Source of the DNA: Symsagittifera roscoffensis
Lineage: Eukaryota > Xenacoelomorpha > Acoela > Convolutidae
Assembly (NCBI RefSeq): GCF_963678635.1
Contig: NC_087062.1
Span: 87,209,845-87,273,844, forward strand
Length of the DNA stretch: 64,000 nucleotides
Reading direction: 5' to 3'
Both the position numbers and the translations under genes were made by a program. The notes beneath the pieces are model-generated. The model worked only from the letters and a program-made list of their open reading frames with translations. It did no database searches and was not told where the DNA came from. How positions within the stretch are numbered: position 1 is the first letter of the stretch; each line of letters begins with the position of its first letter. Of the stretch, positions 48,086 to 59,700 are shown one piece after another.

Positions 48086-48600
48086 GGGTCCCCATATAGC
48101 AACAGGTAGTACGATGTGCCAAATCGGCAAAAAGAGTTATAAATTCAAAACCAGCGACGGCATGTCCAATGCAAAGCGATTTGATTGGAAATCTTTAATT
48201 TTTTAAAGTTTCTCTTATTCTTGAAAGTTATCGTAGGTCAGCGTTAAGGTTATGATAGAAACATTTTGCTTCAACTGCTCAGGCTAGCTCAGTTTTTGTG
48301 CATGCTCATCTAAGCAGCGATATTTAATCAACAACTGTCGGAGAAAAAAACATACTAGTATCCACAGCAGCTCAACTTGACTCATTGTCAATTTCATTTA
48401 TTCCGTTAGAAACCTTCCAAATGGCATCTACTTTTATTGCAACACCATAATTGCAGCAGCATTACAAAAACAGCTCAATCTAAACGTTTCAAATCAAGTC
48501 AACAGCAACAGCTAAGCGTGCGAAATGTTTTCAGTAATGAAAAAGAGTCTTGTTCTGATTAATTAAGTATTGGATCACATGAAGCTACTGCAGCTACAAT

Positions 48601-48996
48601 CAGAGGCCGATCTAAGATTTTCTCAAGGGGGGATTAAAACTTTGGTCAACTTTTTTTTAGGTCGACAAAAGTGAATTTCCGAGTTCTCCCAAAGAACTAA
48701 AAAGACCCTGTTTTAGTAAAATTTTCTGCGCTGCAGGCTAAATTTTAGAAAACTGGCCTAAAAAGGCGTTTTTAGGCACTTTTTGGATAATTTTGACCAA
48801 AAACTTGCGTTTTTTTTTGGCGCGCACTCCCCCCTCAAAATTAGTATATATTAGTGCCAAAGGCGCTTTTAGAAAATGTTTAGGGACCTTCACCAAAAAT
48901 GCATATCTCAAAATAGTGCAAAGGGGGGAACCTTTGGGTCGGCAAGGGGTCGAATCCCTAAGGAGTAGCATCAATCCCCCCCTAAATCCGCCACTG
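48601..48996. mobile_element. hAT-type MITE with perfect 8-bp target duplication
   Basis: The left end is CAGAGGCCGATCTAAGATTT and the right end TAAATCCGCCACTG. They are inverted repeats of the same family as 11600-11921 (whose right end, reversed, reads CAGGGGCGGATCCAGGATTT). Flanks GCTACAAT at 48593-48600 and 48997-49004 are an exact 8-bp target duplication, diagnostic of hAT. The interior holds the 'gatatctcaaaatagt' word and 'gggtcgaatccct'. No coding capacity. Confidence 0.92.
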
Positions 48997-49004
48997 GCTA
49001 CAAT

Positions 49005-49571
49005 CACTTTATCGTCAGACAACTCAGATGAGGCAGCTAATTTTTGACAGTCGATAAATCTCAGCTCACTTGATTTTGCTCGCTTTGCAATCACAGTTGA
49101 GGTATCAACTTTCTTGGTAGAAGCGTCAGGTGAGGAGTTTGCAAAACCCGATATTTGGAAAAGTCCTACAGTCACTCCCTATGTTGCTAAAAATCTACAA
49201 TGTTGAACAATCACTGATCCGCTCAATTAAAAAAATCAACGCGCTACAGAATAAATTTTTTTGGAGTTAATAAAAAATTTTTTGCGATTTTTTTAATGTT
49301 ATGAAACAAGCAGATTTTTGTTGTCGATATTTTTGAAGACTTATTAAACTGTGTCAGAAAGCATGCTCTACAGTTTGAATGTCTGCTTTATAATTTGAGA
49401 TAGGCTTGTTATGCAGAAACTGTTTTTTAAGAAAGACAGGTCATTAAAAATGACAAAATAAAACTAAGTTAGATTTAACTACTATCTACTTCTGATATTT
49501 ACACATCACTGCAAATATTTCTAAAAAAAACTTCAAAAAAGTCACTGTTATCTGGTCTCTTTTAATTTGGA
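49005..49571. other. No supported gene
   Basis: AT-rich sequence 3' of the ARF-family gene. No polyadenylation signal was assigned with confidence. Confidence 0.4.
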
Positions 49572-49643
49572 TTAAAATCTAGAGCCTCTATTTTTCTGGA
49601 ACTGTTTCACCATTCTCGACAGTTCAGACATCCCTTCTAGGAT

Positions 49644-50063
49644 CCCGGTGGGTATTCACAAGTACCAAAATGATAAATCAGTCCCATTTGTACCAAAATA
49701 AAAAATCAATCGCGTTAGTACCAAAAATATTCAATTAGCCAAAGACTACTAAGCGTACTTTTTTAAGCTCTTGGTTTAAGGTCGCCGGTGGGCGCGCTAC
49801 GCGCGCGTCGCCGTTTCGCGGCGATAACCGGCTCTAATTTTCGTATAGAGTCCTACCCTCTGTTGGCAAGCTCGCACTACGTTGGCGCGACTGCGGCGAT
49901 CACTATTCTGCTGCTTAGTTTTCTTCTGTTTGAACAGTAGAAAATTAATGTAATAATTCGTTGGCTCAAAGTTTGACCAATCAGAAAACGAGTTAAATAA
50001 TTTTGGTAGTGGGACCGATTTTTTTTTTGGTACAAATGAACGTTGGTACAAATGGGACTTCAC
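49644..50063. mobile_element. MITE-like element forming an intron of the ARF-family gene (introner candidate)
   Basis: 420 bp bounded by a 7-bp direct repeat CTAGGAT (49637-49643 and 50064-50070). In gene orientation the intron begins exactly at the element's end (GTGAAG). It ends with the distal duplication copy ATCCTAG, which supplies the acceptor AG. Removing 49637-50063 restores the frame: SGDGIL joins EGMSEL, as in ARF proteins. Near both ends is the inverted word AGTCCCATTTGTACCAA (from 49679 on the plus strand and from 50059 on the minus strand). The middle is a GC-rich palindromic patch (about 49783-49832) with a TCGCCG...CGGCGA hairpin. The upstream pyrimidine tract is weak. Confidence 0.75.
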
Positions 50064-50681
50064 CTAGGATTCCATCACCCGAAGGTGCACAGCACCCTTG
50101 CACGTGCCAAGCTCTATCTTTTAACGAGTGCATCTTCATTTTCCCGGATATTTCCGAGACACTTCGGCTATTCGGAAGATCTTGTTTGTTGGCCATCAGG
50201 AGCACAGGCATTCTGTCATCGGTTATAATCGAACTGAGTTCCTCATGGGTTTCGTTGAATTTTTCTGGGTCGTTGCTGTCGATGATGTAAATCGAACTGA
50301 AAGCAAATAGAAAGTATAATACAACAATTATTGTTCCGAGCTCGGAGGTTGAGAAAAAATTTGGTTTCGGGTGTTTTTTTAACTACTAAAAATTCAGAAA
50401 CAAAAAATGTCCTACAGTGCTGAGTAATTAATCACATTGATGACCTTTTGATAATCATTCGAGCTGCAATGACAAATTTAGAAAACTTCTTGTCCATGTC
50501 GAGAAAAATTGATCTGAAGGTTTTTGATTTCAGACTTTTCTCTTCCTTGCTTTTCACTTTCTCTTGATCCTCGAACAAAGAAAGAATAGTTCGGTTAAGT
50601 TTTCTAAACAATAATCTGACTTTCGATCAACGCTCAAAGATCAACCCTGCCCTAGGCCCGCGATACCATTAATTGAACCTA

Positions 50682-50777
<96 letters not shown>

Positions 50778-50899
50778 CTAAACAGTCTCCATGTTGAACC
50801 CAATTGTGCGAATCGTGGTCACTTGTTCGTTCAGTTTCAACTTGTAGAGCACTGTCGTTTTCCCAGCTGCGTCTGGTCCCAACATGAGAATATGCGTCT

Positions 50900-51125
50900 G
50901 GGCTCTTTTCCAGTTTCCCCCCTTTCAAACTCAATTTTGAAAAGTCTATTAAACGTTGTCATAATGAAATGAAATTTGGCGTGTTGAACAAATCGACAGT
51001 TCTGAACAGATTTGTTCTTCATACTTTACAGCGTAACATCACGCGTTTAGCCGTAATAACACGTAAAACAAACATAAAACTCGGTGATTTGAAAAGGCGG
51101 GGGGGGGGGGACTGGAAAAGAGCCC
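50900..51125. repeat. Inverted repeat at 5' end of ARF-family gene
   Basis: The left arm GGGCTCTTTTCCAGT then TTCCCCCC (50900-50922) and the right arm GGGGGG then ACTGGAAAAGAGCCC (51105-51125) are inverted copies about 180 bp apart. The immediate flanks GCGTCT and GCGACT differ by one base and may be a decayed target duplication. The region between the possible first exon (51131-51145) and the P-loop exon (from 50897) is almost exactly this element, so it too may be a transposon-derived intron. Confidence 0.6.
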
Positions 51126-51145
51126 GCGACTGCTCGTTGCCCCAT

Positions 51146-54100
51146 GATTTGTAAACTTCGAACAATTTCGAAGCAAAAATACCCTTGGAAGCTCTACTGA
51201 AATTTCAATGAAAAAGCCGGCTATATATAAATAACTTCAGTTATTTGCCTTAGCTATCAAAGGTTGAAAATTAAAGAATATTGCAATTTGAACTCAATAT
51301 TTTATTTCTGATTGATAAATCTAGGAAATTTTAAAATCTGATGAATTAATTTTAAAGGAAATGAGAAATTTGTTAAGCCAAGGTGTATTGATTAAATTGT
51401 GAATTTTTCCGCTCATTTTAAGCCTTTTAGGTTGTCTAATTGACGACGCAAGTAATGCTAGCAGGGAACGTTTGAGCTGTTTGATTCTACGTTGTTGTTT
51501 GTTTCTCTGTTCACTACAACAGCAAAGATTTTTGAAGTATAAAATTACACCGTGAATTTGATTAAAAAACTGCGTGTTTGCCGTGCAAAAAGTGATCTGT
51601 GAATGAAATAGTCAAACAGGAATTTGATGGAAGGGTGCTTCTCACAATTGGACCCAAAGTTGTTACTCTGAAAGCACATTGTACTATTCATTTTGTAAAG
51701 CCTTTTGTACTATTTTGTAGCAAAACCTTTGGGGGGATTAAGGGAGGGGTGGTGGGTTAGCAGTCGCTTAAATAAAGCGTTTTTTAAAACAAAACCGCCC
51801 AAGAAATTCAATAAATGCAATGCTCAAATAACAAAATGGTCAAAAGCCGAAAGAATGCCAGGTCAACAAAGTCTTGAAAGTTCTCAAAAATTCCTTTTCA
51901 TTGAAAAAATTGGTTTGCATAGATTTTTTCCTACCCATGGCTTGGAAAACGTATCTGCTAGATTGTTGGCTTTCAATCATTTTTTAACCTTCCGAACTAA
52001 TTGATTTAAAAAACCAGCGATTAATTTTAACTTGCGATGCAATCGGGTGGTATATCAAAGCCTGTCAATTTTTTGGTCGGACAAATTTGTCGTAGGACGA
52101 AGTATGTTAACTACGCAAAAATCGTAACGTTAAATTTTTATTTTGATTGGAACTAACGTTATTGGGATGTGTCGTCGATATCGACTAAACTTGGGTCATG
52201 CTTTTACCTGCTCGATTCAATTTAGATATTTTTTGATTTTCTCAGTCGAATGAGAAACAAGTTTGTTCATGTTCGACCCAGATCAAACATCAATGAGGAA
52301 TATTGAACAGGTTGTCCAGTGCTTTCGCCATAAAAATAAATGCTCTCGACTAAACCCAGCTCAAACAAAATAAATCGACCGGCTGAGCGAAAAATGGTAC
52401 GTATTGACCCTGCCAAAAAATAAAATTTATTTGTTTGTTCCTTCATTGACGAAATTTAACAACTTCCGGAACCATTTTAACAAGTTTCAAACCAAGAATT
52501 CGGGTTAGTCTCCAAAAAAAAAGTTAAGACTACTTAAAAAACTTTGGACTTTGGATCTTTTATGAAGCGCAATAATTGTATGAGATAACTCTATAAAGAT
52601 AAAATGTTTTTGTTCGGACCATTGAAAATAGTAGGAACTTTGGAGCGTTGTATTCTAGTGTTTTTGTTTTTTCTTTTTTTTCGTGTTCCACGCAAAGTCA
52701 GGTACCATTAAATACTTATTGGAATGAGCTATTTTGTAAATAATATATCATATTAAAGCCCTTTCTGTTGTGATTCGAACGAAATTAAAACGTTTCAAAT
52801 AGTTCTAGTGTCAGCAAAAACAGGCTAAAATTGTTGAGTTTTAGTCTAATTTCAGGCGAGTAAAGCCATCCAGTAGTTCCTGTAAAAGCTTACTATATAA
52901 AATAAGCCAGACAATTTAGTTTTAGCTCAGTTCGCAAAATACTAATGCTATTGAGAAGGCCTAAAAATAAACCCAATTTGAAAAAGTAGGCTTCTTTTAG
53001 TTTTATGGTAGGAGATTTTTGTGCTACTGGCGCAACAACCGAGTAATTCTGTTGAAAAAGTTTTATCATAAATTTTTTTATTAAAAATGATTTTAAGTAT
53101 AATATCAGAAATTTTTGAGCACAATATATTCCGTAAACGCGTGAGCTTCTTATGTTGACTTCCATAAAAAAATAAAAATATACACGAAGCTTTGGTATTT
53201 GAAATTTTGTATCGAGCACAATGTTTGTTTGAGCTATCTTATTAATAAAAGGATCGCCCATTCCTGTGCAATGTTCCGACCATGGTCCTAAAAAATTACA
53301 AAACATTTTTTTAAATTAATGCCGTAATTTTTGGTGTGGTGTGATAACAAGAGCTGAATAAAAACCTAAAGATTAGACATTGTCGACAGTCATAATAAAA
53401 TGTCATTGCTATTGAGAAGTTGAATAAATGAATAAATTGTTTTCAGGCTCACAAATTTGTGTTTTAGTATAAGATATTGATAATACTATATCATCTTGTG
53501 AAGCATAAGAGAACGTCTTTAGACCAAAATGGTCCGTTTTCAAACGTCTCTGATATGCAAAAGAAATATGATATGTTCAAGTTATGATGCTCAAGAAAAC
53601 AGATTCATCGACAGTGTTGAAAAAATGAACTCATTCAATCAAGTGACATCTTCAACCGCAAGCTTTGTTGCATTAGAATCGCTCTAAGCTTTTGATACGT
53701 AAAGATTTCGGCGGGGAGCAAACTAAATTATGATAATTTATTATCAACACTTTTGAAAATGTTTGAGTCCATTTTTATAAAAGGTTCAAAAAACTTGTTT
53801 TCTCTACCATTACTGATGACTCACTCTGTCCCTGTGGTTTCACTTGAAAAGTATAAATTGTAACTTTAGTTTCGATGAGTTCGTTTTAGATTTCAGTCGG
53901 ATTGTACCCAGGTTTGTTCCAGACAGTAATAGCATACCTCGTGCACGGTTGAAGGATGCGTGTTTTGGATTCTGTTGGCGTATAATGTTTTTGAAGCAGC
54001 TTAAATCAAACTAAAAGGTTTTTTTTGGGATTTTTTAACATGAAAATTTATAATAATTGTCTGTGGTGTCCAATTTCGTGTGAAGACTGTCTTGATTGGG

Positions 54101-54696
54101 GAAAATGGTTGAAAATGAAAGAAAATTTAACACAAAACAATGAAACACAACTGAAGTAAGCAATGCAACATTCGCCAACGTTTTTTAAAGACTCTTGTTT
54201 TATATCGTCAATTGCCACGGTTTTGGTCCTAAAACAAAATTCCTATTTTTGAACCTTAATGAAAGTTCTTTGTTAACCCATTTTTTTCAATATTGAGTTA
54301 AAATACTTAAAGTTTATCAATCGGAAAAAGATCGAATTAAATTCAAAAGGCAAACAAAAAATTGATAAACTTGAATTATTTTGTGTTTAAACTATCAAAG
54401 GGGTATAGTTTGCATCCACTTCAAATCCAATTCAGATAGTAAGATGTACTTAGGGCTCAAATTATTCTGAATAAACGTGGTTTTTGCACAAAGGTTTTAT
54501 CAGTTTCCCTCGTCCTCCAAAAACTTCTCAATGAAGAGTTCTACGTCGATCAGTTAAGGTTTTCAAATTCACAAGGGAGGACGTATTGGAACCTGATCTA
54601 ATCTACATTTTATGATTGGATAAATTAAATGTTTTACCAATGTAAAGTATTTAATATTAACCAATCATGATCCATCTAACTAACAACCCACTTATT
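51146..54696. other. Intergenic; repeat fragments only
   Basis: Contains a fragment of dispersed repeat R1 (52660-52870, listed separately) and 'ttgtactattttgtagcaaaacctttgggg' (about 51700) like the hAT MITE interior. Frames at 51705-52004 and 52893-53306 have no recognisable motifs. Confidence 0.45.
52660..52870. repeat. Dispersed repeat R1, fragment C
   Basis: 'aggtaccattaaatacttat...gaatgag', 'atatatcatattaaagccct' and 'gtgattcgaacgaaattaaa' match 28390-28500 and 21070-21165. Confidence 0.7.
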
Positions 54697-54995
54697 TGTA
54701 AGTGCTGAAGTTACTTGTAATTTCAGCACCAGAGAGATTTGAATTTAACTTAGAAATTAGTTGGACTCTCCCGAGCACTTCAGCAGCCGCAATAAACCAG
54801 TATACCCTAGATCTATTGAGCCTAGCAGAGACTAGTTAAACAACCTGAGACTAGATAGTATAAGAGTAAGATTAGGATCGGTATTAGACTAAGAAGTTGC
54901 ACGAATCTATCCGGCCGAAAATAAGATAGCGTGACGAGCAGACGGTGTACCCTATCCGAAATTACTCTATGAGTTACACTTCGGTCTTAACTCAT
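54697..54995 (+). repeat. Candidate 5' LTR of second gypsy element
   Basis: Starts TGTAAGTGCTGAAG and ends near TTAACTCA, just before a TGG-starting primer-site candidate. It has an imperfect palindrome at 54703-54728 (TGCTGAAGTTAC and its inverted copy) and AATAAA at 54791-54796. Because the 3' LTR is outside the window, these ends are inferred. Confidence 0.4.
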
Positions 54996-54996
54996 C

Positions 54997-55019
54997 TGGT
55001 GCGACCATAAGTCTCGAAC
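54997..55019 (+). promoter_or_regulatory. Candidate primer-binding site
   Basis: TGGTGCGACCATAAGTCTCG then AAC. The complement ends ...GGTCGCACCA and holds a GTTCGAG T-loop-like string, as expected of a tRNA 3' end, but it is one base short of the standard T-arm/acceptor spacing. The tRNA is not identified. Confidence 0.4.
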
Positions 55020-56248
55020 AAGACCTTAATAGCTTAGAATTAACCAAAATAGATTAGAAATTAGACAAAAACATTTACAAAAATGTTATACGACAATAAT
55101 TTAATCGAAATGTCTCTCCGACTCAATAGATCAGAGCCAATATTCCGAACCATAACAGAACTACCCGGAATTGGAAGAAGACCTCGAACCAAAGACGACA
55201 TACGACAAAGTAGAAACTTGCCGTATAGTTATATGATAGTTCGGCAAAAGCCAGAACAAACTTTTATATTTCGAATACTACTTGCAATGAATTTAGATTT
55301 CCATTTGCAAACATAAAACCTTGAAGTTACTCTTCAAAATCATTTCAGGCGCTAAACAAATTTATTAATATACAATAACGATTGATAAAAAGATCTAAGA
55401 TCGTTTTCCTAAAACTCTGCAGTATTATACAAAACATGTTTGAAAAATATTTATTGGAAAATAAAAATAAAAATTAGTAGCATGACAATAAATGGTTAGT
55501 AATCATAAATCATCCTGTTGTTCCAGCTTCATCATCTAAAACATAACAGCAATCATAAACCTACTAACATCATCAAAACACTAAATCTTTCCTTTACACA
55601 CATTTAAAATTTTATTAAAACTTAAATTCACTTAATTTTAATACCAGATCATCAAGGCTTATCCTTGGATCTTAAATCATTTTCTACTTAATTAAATTTC
55701 AAATTTGATCATCAAGGCTTATCCTTGGATCAAACAGAACAACTTTGTTCTCCCCCACCCACTTAATTAGTGTCTAACGACCTCAAACGTCGATTCACTA
55801 CCCAACCCTTTCTAAAGACCTAAGACTAATAGAAATTTTTAAACAAAACTAATCATTCAAATTAGGATAAACAGTGAAGAACTTCGGTTATTCATCCTTC
55901 ACTTGACCCCCCCTCTTACCAGACCCAGGATAAATCTTAGACTTAGTAAGTTTAAAATAGTATCTAACGAACTACTCGCGTTCTAATTATACCTGAACCT
56001 TGTGGATCGATTTACTATTCTCCAACCCTTGAACACAATCACTACCCCTAAGTAAGATTAAGTAAGTTAACACCTTAACTTATACTAGCCACGAGAAAGT
56101 AAAAAATCATTCTTCGGAATCGATATACTTTTCTCTCCAACCCTGAACAAACAGACCCAGGTTAAGCTAACCAAAAAATCGTAAGAACTAACAGTTTAGG
56201 AAAATAGAAATCATTTAACAACCCTTTGCATCCGTCATTCTAAACCTT
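55020..56248 (+). other. Long leader of second gypsy element
   Basis: About 1.2 kb between the primer-site candidate and the first substantial frame. It contains a perfect 25-bp direct repeat starting GATCATCAAGGCTTATCC (55647-55671 and 55707-55731). It also has three looser copies of a 'tctaacga...cgattcacta..ccaaccct' pattern (about 55770, 55970-56030 and 56120). A 77-codon frame at 55083-55316 starts shortly after the primer site; it is rich in Arg and Leu and has no recognised domain. Confidence 0.6.
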
Positions 56249-56716
56249 ATGTCATTTAAAAACCTAGGAAATAAACAAACAATCGTTTTACACAATTGTG
56301 AAATAGATAACAAAAAATACGACCTTGTAATCACACCTCATACACAAACAGTTGGATACATTCGAACAAAACGACAAACACTAAAGAGAAAAATAATAAC
56401 TAAACAAAGACAAATAACACGAAAAAGATTTTCAAAAAATCGAAACGCATTTTCAGAATCAGAAACCAACAGTTTAGACGAACTTTACAAACTAAAAGAA
56501 TCAATAGATAAAAATTGCCCAATTCACGATCAATTATATTTCTCTGACTCAGAAACAACTTCAAATTCATCACAAAGAGGAAAAAGAAGAATAAAAAAGC
56601 AGTACAAACACAAACCAGTACATTTATACAATTGGAATCAACCAATTCGACACATTAATAATTACATATTAACAGTAATCGAACGAAAAAATGAGTTCAA
56701 CGCACACCCCAGGTGA
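56249..56716 (+). CDS. Upstream ORF of second gypsy element, basic protein of unknown function
   Basis: 155 codons from ATG at 56249 to TGA. The protein is strongly basic (runs such as KRQTLKRKIITK and RGKRRIKKQYKHK) with an acidic/Ser stretch in the middle (ESETNSLDEL, SDSETTSNSS). It overlaps the Gag-Pol start (56691) by 26 nt in a different frame. Ty3/gypsy elements normally start with gag, so a separate frame here is unusual. No domain is recognised. An RNA-binding or nuclear role would be a guess from charge alone. It could be translated before reinitiation at the overlapping gag AUG. Confidence 0.6.
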   Translation: MSFKNLGNKQTIVLHNCEIDNKKYDLVITPHTQTVGYIRTKRQTLKRKIITKQRQITRKRFSKNRNAFSESETNSLDELYKLKESIDKNCPIHDQLYFSDSETTSNSSQRGKRRIKKQYKHKPVHLYNWNQPIRHINNYILTVIERKNEFNAHPR

Positions 56717-59700
56717 AGAAACTCCAGATGATGATGAAATCTTTCCTTTTATAGTAGACGCAGATACTGATAGAGGACAACACATATTTTGTCAAAATTT
56801 ACTCGTAAATTTATTTGAACCCGGAATCAGTCCATGTAAAACAGAGTTCCCCGATGTAAAAATCAAAAGACAAATCATAGATCACTATCTAAAAGATATA
56901 TGCAACATAACACAACAGTATGGAATCTACTCCATAGAATTCACCTCACCAAACCATAATAATAGAAAATATACAATTCAAACAGACGATCTTGATTTAG
57001 AATTTTCAAAAGTTTTTTCAGAATATATAAAAAGCATCCAATACCATAACTCACAAAGAGCAAACTCCATATTCACCAATGAAGTTTTCGCAATAATATA
57101 TAGTTATATTTCGATATTAGAAAACGAAATCCCAATAACAAATGTCTCACCGACAGAAACATCTAAACATTTAAGAGTACGACATGAAATCACACTACTC
57201 TCTAGTTATTTAAACATCATTAAAGAAAATTTCACGAAAGACGACGTTTCACAACATACAAAACACGATCTACAAAAAATTTTGGCATGGTTCATAATAG
57301 ATTATTTCACACACAATATTGATTTAATTGCACAAGCAAGAAAAAATTTTAGACCCCAAAATTCGAACGATGATACCGCTATCACAGAACAATCAGATTA
57401 TGTTTGGGACCCCGAATGGTCTCATCCCGCATTTATAAGCTTTCCACAATCAATCTCAAGTCAAGCAATAGGTACAATATCTTACATAAGAGATTATGTA
57501 AGAGTAATACCATTAACAATTGATGCAACACCATTAAACTATAATACATTTTTACCCGATACACAAAATAATAGTTTAAACTCTACAGTTATACACAATG
57601 AAAACCTCAATGGAACTAGGAATCTTACTCAACAAGATATCCAGACACCATCACACTTCATAAATGAAGAAATTGTACACACAACAACTACACAACAAAG
57701 TATTTCACCAATACGCCCAAATTTGACAACACCAAGAAATACAAATCCTTCACAAACACAGGTAACCTTACAATCAACCGTTAAACCTTCGGTTGCCCCT
57801 AAATATTCACATATGGATTACCAAACATACAGACCCATGACAATACCACCAAAAACACGCAAAACATTCACTAGAAACAACTTTGCAGACCATAATTATA
57901 ATTATACACATCCATCAAAAACATATAATCAACCACAAAGAAATTTTAACCAATATACAAGATCTCGAAATTGGGATAACCCAATGGCCCAACCTAATTC
58001 AACAAATTTCCAAACAAATCCTCCACGGGATCACAATGAAAATTACCCATTTTTTCAACAAAATAAAAATAAAAAACAGACATCTTATCAAATGGATTAT
58101 TTATCCTCAGATGATGATTTCTTACAACCAGATATATTTGCACAAAATACTCAAGAATATCGTAGACAAGGAATACAGAGAACACGTACAAATCATAGAA
58201 ATTTTTCTCCACAATCAATAGATGCACAACATCAACAACCAATTCAACAACAAAATTTAATTAATACACAATCCTTTCAACCAATTCAACAACAAAATCC
58301 AATGACTGCACACTCGTATCAAGCATCACAAATGCAAAATGAAATACCACTCCCATATTATCTCCAACAACATGAAATAACAAGAAACCAACTTTCAAAT
58401 TTTTCTCAAATGCCAAATGCAGCAGAATCATTACAAATGACAATGAATCCATACCTTATGGGTGGATCATCAATAACATCAAACAAACCTTTAATGGTTT
58501 TCACAGGAACAGACCCTGAATACTCTGTAGAAGATTATTTAAATGCAGTAACAGCAAACCTGATTTTAAATATTGGACCTGAACCAATTAATACGCCACT
58601 ACATCAAAACTGGATACATCGACGCACAGCGTTAATACAAACAACCTTAGATGGCGCAGCCCAAAAATGGTTTTCAGTACTACCTCTAGAAATAAAATCA
58701 AACTGGAAAAGATTTACACAAGAATTTTCAAAAATGTTTGACTCCGAAAGAAACAAACAACAACAAAGAGTTTTATGTAATGAAATTCGCAGATTACCAA
58801 ACGAAACCATCAAGCAAATAGCAGTACGAATCGAAACACTAGTTCGAAAAGCATATTCATTAAATACACATGACTATAAAAACACAAAGATGACAGAAAT
58901 CTTAATGATGACCTTAACACCACAACTAAGGAAAATAGCAATAAAAAAGAGAGCATCCCATCCTTCTTCAATTCGAGAACCCGATTTAGATTTTCGAAAA
59001 CTAGTAGACAAATTAGAACAAGCAGAAATCACGATGAAACTAGAAGAAACGGAAAATCTGAAATTACAATACGTTAACAGAATTGAAACGACTCCCACTA
59101 ATATTAATAATATACAGGAATCAGAGACAGACCTCGTTGAAAAAATCACTGAAATACTCAATATCTACGAAAAGAACCCAAACTTTAAAGGCAAACCATC
59201 TTTCAAAAAATGGTGTAATTATTGCCGACGATACGGACATAGTATTTCCGAATGTAGACAAAAACAGCAAGACAATCAAAATAAACCTCAAAAATATAAA
59301 GAACCAAATAAATCATTCTATCAATACATGAAAAAAGATCAAAATCTACCGAACAAAACAGTCTACAGCAACAACAGTTCAGGAAAACCACTCCCGAACA
59401 ATACAAATTATACAAGAAATCAATCACCATATAACTCAAGTTATAGAGGAAGATCACCAGAACGAAGAAACACGAATAATTCATCACAAAATCACTACAA
59501 TAGACCAAATAGTCGAAATAACTACTCCAGATCAAATTCAAATACACAACGATTTGTTTCTAGATCTAATTCCCAATCAAGAAATAACTACTATCCAAAC
59601 AACCAATCACGAAATTCATTATACAATAGGAATAGAAACTACTCCTATAATCGAAATAGAAGTTATTCAAACAACCGAAACCAGAATTACCCGAACAATC

